A DNA stretch of 64,000 nucleotides, taken from the NCBI RefSeq assembly GCF_024707545.1, contig NZ_CP062229.1, positions 744,001 to 808,000 on the forward strand. The letters are read 5' to 3'. The stretch comes from Mesorhizobium onobrychidis (GTDB lineage Bacteria > Pseudomonadota > Alphaproteobacteria > Rhizobiales > Rhizobiaceae). A program made the translations under genes and the position numbers. Each line of letters opens with the position of its first letter. Position 1 is the stretch's first letter. Positions 36,610 to 45,364 of this stretch are shown one piece after another. The notes below the pieces were generated by a model that was not told the origin of the DNA, did not search any database, and saw only the letters and a list, made by a program, of their open reading frames with translations.

Positions 36610-37698
36610 ATGCGAATTGCCTTCTACGCGCCGCTGAAGTCGCCCAATCATCCCGTTGCCTCCGGCGACCGCCAGATGGCACGGATGCTGGTCAAGGCGC
36701 TGGAGCATGGAGGGCATAGCGTCGAACTAGCATCCGAATTGCGCCTCTATCTACGCAAACCGGAGTCGAAAAGTTTCGATGCTCTCAAGATCGAGGCCCG
36801 AGAGGAAGCCGCGCGGCTGACAAAGCTTTGGGATCGTGACGGCAAGCCCGATCTCTGGTTCTCCTATCATCCCTATTACAAGGCGCCCGACCTGATCGGA
36901 CCCGAGCTGGCGTCGGCCTTTGCTATCCCCTATGTGACAGCGGAAGCCTCCTATTCGAGGCGGCGCAACGCCGGTTTGTGGGCCGATACGCAAGCGTTGG
37001 TGGCGCGAGCCGTCGAACAGGCAGCGCTGAACATCTGCTTCACGCAAAGGGATCGTCAGGGACTGACAGATGCGATTCCCGACGCCGCTCTCGGCATGCT
37101 TTCGCCCTTCATCGACACATCGGTATTTCGGGAAATGCCGGCACGGGGTTGTCCGACGCGCCTCGTTACCGTCGCCATGATGCGCCCGGGCGACAAAGTC
37201 GAAAGCTATCGCATGCTGGCGCAGGCGCTCGGTCCGATCGGCCACCTGCCCTGGACCATGTCGGTGGTCGGGGATGGGCCTGCCCGTGACGAGGTCAAAG
37301 CGCAATTCGCCGGCTTGCCCGCCGACCGTATCGAATGGCTTGGCGCGATTGAGCCAGCCGCCGTGCCGGATGTCCTCTACAGTGGGGGAATTTACGTCTG
37401 GCCGGGTTACGGCGAGGCCTATGGCGTTGCCTATCTTGAAGCACAGGCCGCCGGCCTTCCGGTGGTGGCTCAGGACATCGCCGGCGTGCCGGAGGTCGTG
37501 CGGGATGGTCAGACCGGGTTTCTCACCCCGCCGGGCGATGTGGCGGCGTTCGCTTCTGCCACTGAAAGGCTTCTGGCCCGTAACGACGAAAGAACCATCA
37601 TGGCCGCGGAAGCCAGACGTTTCATCCTCGAAGAACGCTCCCTCGGTGTTGCAGCGGCGCGTCTGGCCGAACTTCTTGCGAAGATCCCGGATTCATGA
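36610..37698 (+). CDS. Glycosyltransferase family 4 protein
   Basis: A 362-residue GT-B fold transferase. The N-terminal half opens with RIAFYAPLKSPNHPVASGDRQMAR; the C-terminal half has VVGDGPARDEV, WPGYGEAYGVAYLEAQAAGLPVV (the nucleotide-sugar-binding E-x7-E region) and the conserved GVPEVVRDGQTGFLTPPGD. The protein is cytoplasmic, with no membrane segment. Its stop overlaps the start of the deacetylase-like gene (ATGA), so the two probably act on the same glycan. Sugar donor and acceptor are unknown. Confidence 0.9.
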   Translation: MRIAFYAPLKSPNHPVASGDRQMARMLVKALEHGGHSVELASELRLYLRKPESKSFDALKIEAREEAARLTKLWDRDGKPDLWFSYHPYYKAPDLIGPELASAFAIPYVTAEASYSRRRNAGLWADTQALVARAVEQAALNICFTQRDRQGLTDAIPDAALGMLSPFIDTSVFREMPARGCPTRLVTVAMMRPGDKVESYRMLAQALGPIGHLPWTMSVVGDGPARDEVKAQFAGLPADRIEWLGAIEPAAVPDVLYSGGIYVWPGYGEAYGVAYLEAQAAGLPVVAQDIAGVPEVVRDGQTGFLTPPGDVAAFASATERLLARNDERTIMAAEARRFILEERSLGVAAARLAELLAKIPDS

Positions 37699-38459
37699 CA
37701 TCCGATCCGATCTGGCAGCCCTTGGTGGAAGAACTGGCGTGCCGGCAACGGGCGGACCGTAAGGCAGAGTTTTGGCTGCGCGACGACGACGCCGTGGATC
37801 CGACGCCTGCGCTTGATCGGCTGCTCGACCTCACCGGTGAATTCGCGGTTCCGGTCACTCTGGCCGTCATTCCGGCCCTGACCGATGAGAAGCTTGTCGT
37901 CCGGCTTGACGAGGCGCCGCATGCCACGGTCGCCATCCATGGCTGGGCGCACCGAAATCATGCGCCCGAGCACCAGAAAAAGCAGGAGCTCGGCGCGCAT
38001 CGGCCACGCGAGGCGGTGCTCGATGACCTGGCTCGCGGGCTGACGCACGTAACCGACCTGCACGGCGCACGTGCCGTTCCGATGCTGGTGCCACCCTGGA
38101 ACAGGATCGACGCCGGCTTGGTATCCGACCTTGGATCGATAGGATTTTCGGCATTGTCGGTCTATGGGCCGCCGAGGCCGGCTTCACTTGCGGTCATCAA
38201 CAGCAATGTCGACATCATGGATTGGCATGGCACGCGCGGCTGCCGCGATCATGGCCTATTGGTTCAGGCTATCATCGCGCAATTGCAGCATGCAATCGAC
38301 GGCGGCGAACCGGTCGGCCTGCTCACCCACCATCTCGTACATGATGAATCGGCCTGGCTCTTCCTCGAACGGCTGTTCACAGTCACCGCACATTGTGAAG
38401 CCTGCGCATGGCTTCCGATCAGGACATTGATCGGGCGCAGCGCCGGTAGAGGAAAATAG
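37695..38459 (+). CDS. Polysaccharide deacetylase-like protein
   Basis: A 254-residue protein of the polysaccharide-deacetylase-like superfamily. WLRDDDAVDPTPAL near residue 28 stands for the metal-binding Asp loop and VAIHGWAHRNH near residue 79 for the His box, with PPWNRID and LLTHHLVHD near the C-terminal motifs. There is no signal peptide, so it would act in the cytoplasm. It is co-translated with the preceding GT4 gene through a four-base overlap and ends one base before the convergent metallo-hydrolase gene. Deacetylation of an amino-sugar intermediate is the best guess. Confidence 0.8.
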   Translation: MTSDPIWQPLVEELACRQRADRKAEFWLRDDDAVDPTPALDRLLDLTGEFAVPVTLAVIPALTDEKLVVRLDEAPHATVAIHGWAHRNHAPEHQKKQELGAHRPREAVLDDLARGLTHVTDLHGARAVPMLVPPWNRIDAGLVSDLGSIGFSALSVYGPPRPASLAVINSNVDIMDWHGTRGCRDHGLLVQAIIAQLQHAIDGGEPVGLLTHHLVHDESAWLFLERLFTVTAHCEACAWLPIRTLIGRSAGRGK

Positions 38460-38460
38460 C

Positions 38461-39315
38461 TCAGCGCTTTTTGCGCAATGAGACTGGAAATTTGAGCGTC
38501 TGGCCATCCCGCGCGGCAAAAGCGCCGGTAAACCTGTCTTTGGCCAGTTTCTCGATCTCGTCCAGTTCCGCGTCGGTCCGTGTCGGATCGTGGTGAAACA
38601 GCGCAAGCCCCCGCGCACCGGCCACCTCACAGAGCTTGACGCCCTGTTGCCATGTCGAGTGCCCGTAACCGCGGCGGCGTTCCATTTCCTCCTCGGTGTA
38701 GGTGCAATCGTAAATGACGAGGTCGGCATCTTCGATCAGGCCGAGCACCGCCTGATCGAGTTTGTCCGGTTCGTGCTCAGTGTCTGTGATCACCGCCACG
38801 ACGCGGCCGCCCCATTCGACTCGGTAGCCTATGCAGCCGCCCGGATGGATAAGACTGCCGGTTCGGACCACCACCCCTTCGCGCGGCCGAAGCACGTCTC
38901 CGGATACGAAATCGCGATAGTCGAGGCTTGCCTTGCAGATCTCCAGTTTCACCGGAAACCACGGCGGCCGCATGAACTCATCGACCATCTGCCGGGTCGT
39001 CATGTGTCCTGCAAGATGCCCGGACCAAAGCGTAACCTTGACGCTCCGGTCATAGATCGGCGCAAAAGACGGCAGCCCGATGATGTGATCGTAATGGCAA
39101 TGGGTGAAAAGCAGGTCGAAATCGGTCACGGCCAACGCCTGAAGCGCCCCGCCGGCAGGCCGTAGGCCAGAGCCTGCGTCGAACAGAAGCGTATGCTTAC
39201 CGCATCGCATCTCAATGCAGATTGTGTTGCCGCCATAGCGAGAGAATTCTGGCCCTGATACCGAAATGCTGCCGCGCACACCCCAAAACCTGACCAGGAA
39301 AACGTCGTCGTCCAT
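38461..39315 (-). CDS. Metallo-beta-lactamase-fold hydrolase
   Basis: A 284-residue MBL-fold enzyme with the metal motif THCHYDHIIG (H72, H74, D76, H77), the N-terminal strand LVRFWGVRGSISVSGPEFSRYGGNT, the distal Asp in VITDTEHEPD, and the late His in FHHDP. The FWGVRGS-type beginning places it near the RNase Z/cyclic phosphodiesterase-like branch of the fold. Given the neighbouring cyclic-nucleotide-binding protein and cyclases, a phosphodiesterase role is tempting but untested. The start is ATG 39315. Confidence 0.85.
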   Translation of the reverse strand: MDDDVFLVRFWGVRGSISVSGPEFSRYGGNTICIEMRCGKHTLLFDAGSGLRPAGGALQALAVTDFDLLFTHCHYDHIIGLPSFAPIYDRSVKVTLWSGHLAGHMTTRQMVDEFMRPPWFPVKLEICKASLDYRDFVSGDVLRPREGVVVRTGSLIHPGGCIGYRVEWGGRVVAVITDTEHEPDKLDQAVLGLIEDADLVIYDCTYTEEEMERRRGYGHSTWQQGVKLCEVAGARGLALFHHDPTRTDAELDEIEKLAKDRFTGAFAARDGQTLKFPVSLRKKR

Positions 39316-39437
39316 GCTACCTCTTCGCCCATCTTAGCCAAACAACTGCTGCTAGGCGAGACAGGCATTCTCCGGGTGACCTTCTCAGCAAGAGGGCAGT
39401 GCCATCACGACGGCGAGGATCGAGCGCACGTCATTCG

Positions 39438-39887
39438 TTATTTGGCGCTTCGTGCGTCGATCAGATCCGCGGTCGTATGGCTTAGGCGATCGGCAAGAAC
39501 CCGCAATATCTCGATGGTCATTTCCGGGAACTCCCTCATAAGCCTCAGGAAATGATCTTTGCGGATTCTCAAGGCTTCCAGCGGACTTGCCGCTCTGACG
39601 GTGGCAGTGCGGGAGCTGTTGCACAATATGGCGATCTCGCCAACAATCGAATTTGGCTCCAGTTCGGCAACTTTTATCGGTCCGCTGTCGGAATCGACCA
39701 GAATATCCGCCCTGCCTGAAAGGATGACATAGGCGGCGTCTCCCTCGTCGCCCTGCCGGAAAAGGATCTGACCGGCGCTGTAGCTCACACGATCGGATGT
39801 GAACGCAAGCAGCTTGAGCTTTGTCGGCTCGATGGCAGAGAACAAGGGAACGCGTTGCAGCATTCCAACTTCATCCTTGAGCAGCAT
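39438..39887 (-). CDS. Stand-alone cyclic nucleotide-binding (CAP_ED) protein
   Basis: A 149-residue protein that is almost entirely one cNMP-binding domain: LFSAIEPTKLKLLAF, YSAGQILFRQGDEGDAAYVILSG, and the phosphate-binding cassette VGEIAILCNSSRTATVRA with its Glu and Arg present. There is no DNA-binding, channel or kinase domain, so it should work by contacting another protein when cNMP binds. The ATG at 39887 has AAGG nine bases upstream. It lies 122 bases from the metallo-hydrolase and in line with the ABC protein gene, in a region with several cyclases. Confidence 0.88.
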   Translation of the reverse strand: MLLKDEVGMLQRVPLFSAIEPTKLKLLAFTSDRVSYSAGQILFRQGDEGDAAYVILSGRADILVDSDSGPIKVAELEPNSIVGEIAILCNSSRTATVRAASPLEALRIRKDHFLRLMREFPEMTIEILRVLADRLSHTTADLIDARSAK

Positions 39888-40192
39888 TGTCGCAAACCTT
39901 CCCAAAATTCGCGTTTGCCAGACTAGAGCAACGGACGCCCAGATGGAATGAATTCTGTTTCCGGGATGGCGAGACGAACCACGCGAAAGGTGCGAGCCCG
40001 ATGTCGTGCGATCGGGCGATGCCGCCTGACAAATGGGCGTCCGCCACCGGAAACCCGAAGAGCCGGGTGAATTTGCGGCAAACCCCTTCGGGATTTCGGC
40101 GCGGATGTGGTCCCGCTACGCCCTTCGCCGAATCCCTTGACCTTGCAGTAAATTCCCACCGGCAGAATGATCCCATCTGAATGTCCGTTGCT

Positions 40193-42907
40193 CTATGACA
40201 ACAGTTCCTTGAAGATACCGTTCCCTGCCAACAGTGTCTCGGGTGTTCCGTCTTCCACCAATTTACCCGAGTCGAAGACGATAACGCGATCGAATATCAT
40301 CCCCATCGCCGGATTCGTCACGACCCACACAATTGCCGGCGAATGGTCGTCGCGCCTGGCTTCCTCGAGCACGTTTCGCAGCACCTTATCCTGCATGCGC
40401 TGGTCGATCGCCGACAGCGGCCGGTTGAGAATGAGAAAATCAGGACGCTTGAGCAGGGCCCGGGCAACATCGAGCTTCTGTCGCTGTCCACCGGTCAGCC
40501 GCCTGCCGCCGGAGCCGACGTTGAAGTCCAGGCCGACATCCAGAAGTTCGGCATAAAGCCCCAGTTCGTCAAGAATGTCATAGACGATGGAGCGTATGCG
40601 GTCCGGCGCGTCGGGATGGTTGTTGCCCACACGCCCGAACAGGACATTATCCATGACTGTGGCCGCGGCAATGTATTTGGCAGGATCATACCGTTCGATC
40701 GCATTTTGCAGCTCGGGCGGCAGGTTTTCATAGAAGCGGTTGCGTGCAGCGACGATCTTGCTCATCAGCTCGTCGCTCAGCAGGCCGAAGCGGTGCCGGG
40801 GCTCGATATAGGCAAAGCTCAAGGTGACGATCATGGCGCGGTCGTTCTCCGAAACCGCCTCGTGGGGACGGTTCTTGAGCCGTTGCAGCAAGGTTTTGTA
40901 GGTGGGTATCTCCTCGGCGCTCATGAAGGCGAGCTGCTGGAAGAACGGGTGATCGGGCGGCAGGTCGGCAAACAGCTCGATCGCCTGTTCGGCGATCTCC
41001 ATGCCCATTTCGTAGAGCGTGTGGTCGAGGCCGGCCTGCCTCAGCACAGAAGCAAAATAGGGATTGGCCGCTAGAGCCCTGTCGGCCAGTTCGGGGCCGG
41101 CGGCAGCGCCGAAGAGCAAGTTTTGGCCGATCGTTGCTTCCTTGTTATAGGCGCCCGGTTCGAAAGGAGCCACCAGTCCGCTCAGCCCTTCGTGTTCCAG
41201 CCGGGTTCGCAGCGCCGCACGCAATTCGACGATCCGCCTGGCAAGCTCCGTGTGACGCGTGAGGTCGGCCGTAGAGCGCAAGCCAAGATCCAGAATGTCG
41301 CGCGATAGAACAACCGCGTCGAGCACCCGGCGTACGGCTTCAAAGAGGTCGTGCGGGCCGGTAGCGCCGGCGGAAGCATAGTTGATCCAGTCGCTGTGGA
41401 TATCAAAATCCGGATTGCCCGACCGGCGCGCCTCGTGGATGTTCCAGCGGTGCTGGTCTGCCGCAGCACCGTCATAAGGCACCGATGTCAGCGGCGCATG
41501 CTTCAACCCGTAGAGCAGGTTATCGCGGAGGCTTGCCTGGAACAGGAAAACATCCGACGAGGCATAGGACATGCGCCGGCCGGTCACTGATTCGGGGAGT
41601 TCAAGCAGGTCGTCGGCGCCCGAAGCGACCCTTCCGCTGCCCGGCCAGTTCAGCCGCGCGAAGGCTTCTGCAAGCGCCTCGGCTCCACCTGTTGCGGTAC
41701 TGACCAGCGCCACCGTCTCACCCGGCTTGACCTGGAGGGAGATACGGTCGAGGAGCATTGCACCGCCATCGTCTGCTATGGACAGACTGATCGCCGACAG
41801 GGGGTTGGTCATCGGATCGGGATCGTCGATCGTCAATGCCCCGATTCTCGGCGCAATGAGACCCTCGGCGGTGAACTGTTCAACGACCTGCTGATATTTG
41901 ACCTGGATATCCTGCCGCGCCTGATCCCAGTCGATCAGTTCTTTCATCGGTCCGGGCAGGTCCTTGTAGGCGCCGATCACGGCCACGAGCTGACCGACGT
42001 CCAGCCGCCCCTGGATGACCAGATACCCGCCGATCATGTAGAACAGAAAGGGCGTGACCTGCGCGAGAAAATTGTTGAGGAACTTCACCATGAATTTCCA
42101 TTGGTAAAGATCGAAGCGGATCTTAAAGATGAGCCCGAGCCGGGCAGCTATGTCGGCGCGCTCGTAGTTTGATGTGTCGTGGACGTGAACCGCGCCGATG
42201 CCGTCGACGATTTCGCCAACCCGGCCCGAAAGCGCGCGCGCCGTCAACTGCCGTTCGCGCCCGAGCACGATCAGCCGCCGCCGCATTCGCGGGATGAGCA
42301 CGATCTGGATCGCCACGATCACGGCCGCTATCATTCCGAGCCAGAAATTCTGGACCACGATGAACAGCATGGCCGTCAGCGCCTGGCCGCCGAGCAGCAC
42401 CGGCTGCACGAAGGCATCGCCGATGAAGCCGCCCAGCGGCTCCACCTCGTCCTTCACCATGGTCGCCACTTCGGCGGATTTCACCCGCTTGAAGTAAAAC
42501 GGCGGAAACCGCAGCACACGATCGATCAGATCGAAGCGGATACGCCGCAGCATGCGTTCGCCGAGGCGGCCCTTGTAGGTGTTGATGTAGAGTTTGAACA
42601 GGCCGTTGATGACGACCAGCAAGAGGAACACAAGGCTCAGGGCAAACAGCGTCGCCTTGCGGTCGAGCTCAAAACCGGAGAAGAACTGGACCTCTCCGAT
42701 GAACGGCAGGTTATAGTGCAGCCTCATGAATGGCTGGGTCGCGCCCGGTTGCTCGAAGCCGCTACCTTGGATCGGGCCGTTCACGATCAGCTTCGGCAGG
42801 TCGAAGGACATGAAATACGGGATCATCGAAAGCACGACGATCATCAATATCCAGAGCTGCTGCTTCTTGGTGTGCGTCCAGATATAGCGGGCTATGCTGG
42901 GTTCCAT
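40193..42907 (-). CDS. ABC exporter-like protein with degenerate nucleotide-binding domain and large insert
   Basis: A 904-residue protein. Residues 1-330 form an ABC-exporter membrane domain with about six helices (LWILMIVVLSMIPYFM, LFALSLVFLLLVVINGL). The nucleotide-binding domain starts near 365 but Walker A (about 397-408) reads LVSTATGGAEAL, without Gly-Lys-Ser/Thr. About 270 residues are inserted after the Q-loop-like region (YASSDVFLFQASLRDNLLYG). The signature LTGGQRQKLDVARALL (near 803) is normal, while Walker B reads FLILNRPLSAID with both acids lost. The cassette should not hydrolyse ATP alone. ATG 42907 is preferred over GTG 42955. It may need a partner ATPase or act as a channel or regulator. 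Confidence 0.88.
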   Translation of the reverse strand: MEPSIARYIWTHTKKQQLWILMIVVLSMIPYFMSFDLPKLIVNGPIQGSGFEQPGATQPFMRLHYNLPFIGEVQFFSGFELDRKATLFALSLVFLLLVVINGLFKLYINTYKGRLGERMLRRIRFDLIDRVLRFPPFYFKRVKSAEVATMVKDEVEPLGGFIGDAFVQPVLLGGQALTAMLFIVVQNFWLGMIAAVIVAIQIVLIPRMRRRLIVLGRERQLTARALSGRVGEIVDGIGAVHVHDTSNYERADIAARLGLIFKIRFDLYQWKFMVKFLNNFLAQVTPFLFYMIGGYLVIQGRLDVGQLVAVIGAYKDLPGPMKELIDWDQARQDIQVKYQQVVEQFTAEGLIAPRIGALTIDDPDPMTNPLSAISLSIADDGGAMLLDRISLQVKPGETVALVSTATGGAEALAEAFARLNWPGSGRVASGADDLLELPESVTGRRMSYASSDVFLFQASLRDNLLYGLKHAPLTSVPYDGAAADQHRWNIHEARRSGNPDFDIHSDWINYASAGATGPHDLFEAVRRVLDAVVLSRDILDLGLRSTADLTRHTELARRIVELRAALRTRLEHEGLSGLVAPFEPGAYNKEATIGQNLLFGAAAGPELADRALAANPYFASVLRQAGLDHTLYEMGMEIAEQAIELFADLPPDHPFFQQLAFMSAEEIPTYKTLLQRLKNRPHEAVSENDRAMIVTLSFAYIEPRHRFGLLSDELMSKIVAARNRFYENLPPELQNAIERYDPAKYIAAATVMDNVLFGRVGNNHPDAPDRIRSIVYDILDELGLYAELLDVGLDFNVGSGGRRLTGGQRQKLDVARALLKRPDFLILNRPLSAIDQRMQDKVLRNVLEEARRDDHSPAIVWVVTNPAMGMIFDRVIVFDSGKLVEDGTPETLLAGNGIFKELLS

Positions 42908-42924
42908 ATGCGGCTGTGGACCCT

Positions 42925-43296
42925 TCAGTTGGAAGGATGCAGGATGTAAAGGCACCTGCTGGCGAATGGCGTATCGGCAATTTCTTCGTCGCCAACGACA
43001 AGCTCGAAGCTGCAGCGCACGGAGATTGTCCTGCGCTCAACGATGGAAGGAACCTGCGAGGCGGCGCGATCCAGTTCCGGCGCATGGTCGATGACAACGA
43101 CATGGGCATTGTTGATCAGCGAAGAAAGCAGCTGGCCAAACGGTTCGCGGCTTCCGTAGTGTTTTGGCGAATAGCCGAGCAGCACGAGGCCGCAGCTGCG
43201 CCGCTGGTGCTGGCGGATGGACGCCGATGGTCCGGACAGATGCAACAGGCTCTCTCCGGCACCGGGCAATGGCGAAGCCGCTTGCAGCATAATCAC
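42925..43296 (-). pseudogene. Possible remnant of a polysaccharide P-loop ATPase (BY-kinase-like)
   Basis: A 123-residue frame whose middle, PFGQLLSSLINNAHVVVIDHAPEL, resembles the Walker-B region of ExoP/CpsD-type polysaccharide ATPases, with later text fitting their C-terminal part. The P-loop part is missing. It sits between the degenerate ABC gene and a divergent methyltransferase gene, in the 430-base gap. Similarity is judged by eye only; it may also be a small intact gene or chance. Confidence 0.3.
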
Positions 43297-43337
43297 GTCC
43301 GCGAATCAAACAGCCTTGCGGGAGGCAAGATTGCGTT

Positions 43338-44045
43338 GTGTCGCCCGAAATCCCAACATACAAGACCAATATGATGGATGTCACGCAACCACGCAATGCC
43401 GGCATGGACTGGCACGAGCAAGCCTTGGACCTCACGCGGGGAATTGCTGCCTATGTCAACTGCCCTCTGGTGGCAGGGCTGGCGCGCGTCATCACCAAGC
43501 ATCCGAAGGCCGATATCGCCAACGCCTTCAACCACAAGCAGGTCGCCTGCAAGATGTGGGCGCTCGACAGGCTGTTCGAAAGCTGCGGCGGCCGGTTCGG
43601 GCGCATATGGGTTCTGGGTGGATGGTACGGCGTATTGCCGGCGATGCTTTTCAACGACGCCCGCTTCGACATCGCGGCGGTCGATAGCATCGACATCGAT
43701 CCCGAAGTCGCGCCGGTCGCCCGGACCCTCAACCGGGAAGCCGGCGACCGGTTCCGGGCGCTGACGGCAGATATGTACGCACTCGACTATGCGGCCGGGC
43801 GGCCCGACCTGATGGTCAATACGAGCTGCGAACACATAGCCGATCTGCGCGCCTGGCTTGCTCTGCTTCCGCGGGGCACGAATGTACTGCTGCAATCGAA
43901 CGATTATTTCAGCGAGCCGACGCACATCAACTGCGTGGCTTCACTTGCAGCCTTCGAAGCAATGGCGGCGCTACGGGAGGTGCGGTTCTCCGGCGAACTG
44001 CCGACAAAAAATTATAGGCGCTTCATGCTGATTGGAACTGTTTAA
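43338..44045 (+). CDS. SAM-dependent methyltransferase-like protein
   Basis: A 235-residue protein (224 if started at ATG 43371) with a Rossmann-like core: IWVLGGWYGVLPAMLFN (motif I position), AAVDSIDIDPEVAPVAR (acidic end of strand 2), LMVNTSCEHIADLRAWL and a C-terminal NYRRFMLIGTV. GTG 43338 has GGAGG about 12 bases upstream; the ATG has no visible site. It is divergent from the ABC gene and convergent with the glycosyltransferase operon. A role in modifying the same glycoconjugate is inference. Confidence 0.75.
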   Translation: MSPEIPTYKTNMMDVTQPRNAGMDWHEQALDLTRGIAAYVNCPLVAGLARVITKHPKADIANAFNHKQVACKMWALDRLFESCGGRFGRIWVLGGWYGVLPAMLFNDARFDIAAVDSIDIDPEVAPVARTLNREAGDRFRALTADMYALDYAAGRPDLMVNTSCEHIADLRAWLALLPRGTNVLLQSNDYFSEPTHINCVASLAAFEAMAALREVRFSGELPTKNYRRFMLIGTV

Positions 44046-44140
44046 TGCATTTCGCCCAAAAGCATGCCCTCGAGCCTGACCCGAGGGTGCGTAGCGGTTT
44101 TAGGACAACGACGTGCATAAAACAAGGACTTGAAGCGCGT
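44046..44140. repeat. Rhizobial palindromic intergenic element
   Basis: The text TGCATTTCGCCCAAAAGCATG, a GC stem CCTCGAG-CCTGACCCGAGG, GTAGCGGTTTT, GACAACGACGTGCATAAAAC and AAGGACTTGAAGCGCG follows the layout of a repeat I recall from many Rhizobiales intergenic regions. It lies between convergent genes and may act as a bidirectional terminator. Confidence 0.5.
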
Positions 44141-44167
44141 TGCACGAATCTCACCAGACGTGGCGCG

Positions 44168-45364
44168 TTAGCATCTATCGTCTGTTTGGTCATGAACTTT
44201 TCCGAAACCAGGCCCCACTTTTAGGGACCATGTTCGATACCTCTCGCGCAGGATTTGCGCCGAGCGGCGCGCGCCTTCCAGATCGAGACGATGCGCGGCT
44301 GGCGTCGGTCCCACAAGCGCCTGTTCGATCGCTTGCGCCAAACCTTCAGGCGTTAGGTCCTTTTCCATCAGCACCGTTGCAAGACCGAGTTCTTCGAGCA
44401 TCAGGCTGCGAACCGTCTGTTCGGTTTCCCCGCCGGCTGCAAATGGAACGAGCAGAGAGCGACAACCCGCGCGCAGGACATCGCAGACCGTGTTGTAACC
44501 CGCCTGCGAGACTGACAGGCGGGCGCCGGTCAGCAGGCTGGCGAAATCCTCGCGGAACCGGAAGATGGACAGGACCGGCGTGGCATCGCGTGCGATCGCG
44601 TCAAACTCGTCTTTCGGCAGGTTTGGGCCGGTGATCAAACACCATTTCCAAGCGTTGTTGGCATTCCGCGCCGCTGCGATGGTGGAGCTGACAAGGCTCT
44701 TTCCGGCAGCCCCGCCGCCAACCGACACCAGAACGTCGAAGCGCTCGGAGGCCGCGGGCGATGGCGGCGCGGCAACGAGCCCTGTGTAGGTGACCTCGGC
44801 CCTGATCGCCCCAGCCAGTGGAAATGTCTTGTCGATGGTTGCGAAAGCCGGATCGCCGTGGACCATGACAAGGTCGAAATGCCTGTTGACCAGATCGACC
44901 GTTTCCTCGTTTCGGCCCGGCTTGACGCGCTCCTGAAGGATATCACGGACGGACGTCGCCAGCAGCGGTCTGGGCGACGTCGCGTCGATGGCCTCGATCA
45001 GCGGCAGGAGTTCGAAACGCATCTGCCGGCGTCCAAATGGAAACGCCTCGACAATGACGATATCAGGCCTGCAATCCCGGAATGCCTGCAGCAGCATCTC
45101 TGAACGCCATGTCTTGAAATCATCGTCGATGGGTTTGCCCTGCAGGTCGACAAGTCCGGAAAATCCTTCATCACCGGAGGTGACAGGTGGCAGGGTTACA
45201 GATTTTACACCCAGTCCCGGAAACCCCGCGATCGGCGCTCCGCCGGTCACGACGGTTACGTCAAACCCGTCATCAACCAGAGCCGCCGCAATGCGGCTGG
45301 CGCGCGCGAGATGGCCGATACCGAGCAGGTGCTGGACATAGAAGAAAGCGCGCAGCCGCTTCAT
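44168..45364 (-). CDS. Glycosyltransferase of the COG4671/MurG-like type
   Basis: A 398-residue GT-B protein. The N-terminal donor loop LLGIGHLARASRIAAAL and the C-terminal VSVGGGAAGKSL, LSVSQAGYNTVCDVLRAGCRSLLVPF and ETEQTVRSLML follow the MurG/GT28-like plan. The start ATG at 45364 overlaps the stop of the upstream GT4 gene by four bases; a longer frame from 45379 adds nothing. It is the last gene of a three-glycosyltransferase operon. The nucleotide sugar is unknown; UDP-linked donors are usual for this fold. Confidence 0.88.
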   Translation of the reverse strand: MKRLRAFFYVQHLLGIGHLARASRIAAALVDDGFDVTVVTGGAPIAGFPGLGVKSVTLPPVTSGDEGFSGLVDLQGKPIDDDFKTWRSEMLLQAFRDCRPDIVIVEAFPFGRRQMRFELLPLIEAIDATSPRPLLATSVRDILQERVKPGRNEETVDLVNRHFDLVMVHGDPAFATIDKTFPLAGAIRAEVTYTGLVAAPPSPAASERFDVLVSVGGGAAGKSLVSSTIAAARNANNAWKWCLITGPNLPKDEFDAIARDATPVLSIFRFREDFASLLTGARLSVSQAGYNTVCDVLRAGCRSLLVPFAAGGETEQTVRSLMLEELGLATVLMEKDLTPEGLAQAIEQALVGPTPAAHRLDLEGARRSAQILRERYRTWSLKVGPGFGKVHDQTDDRC

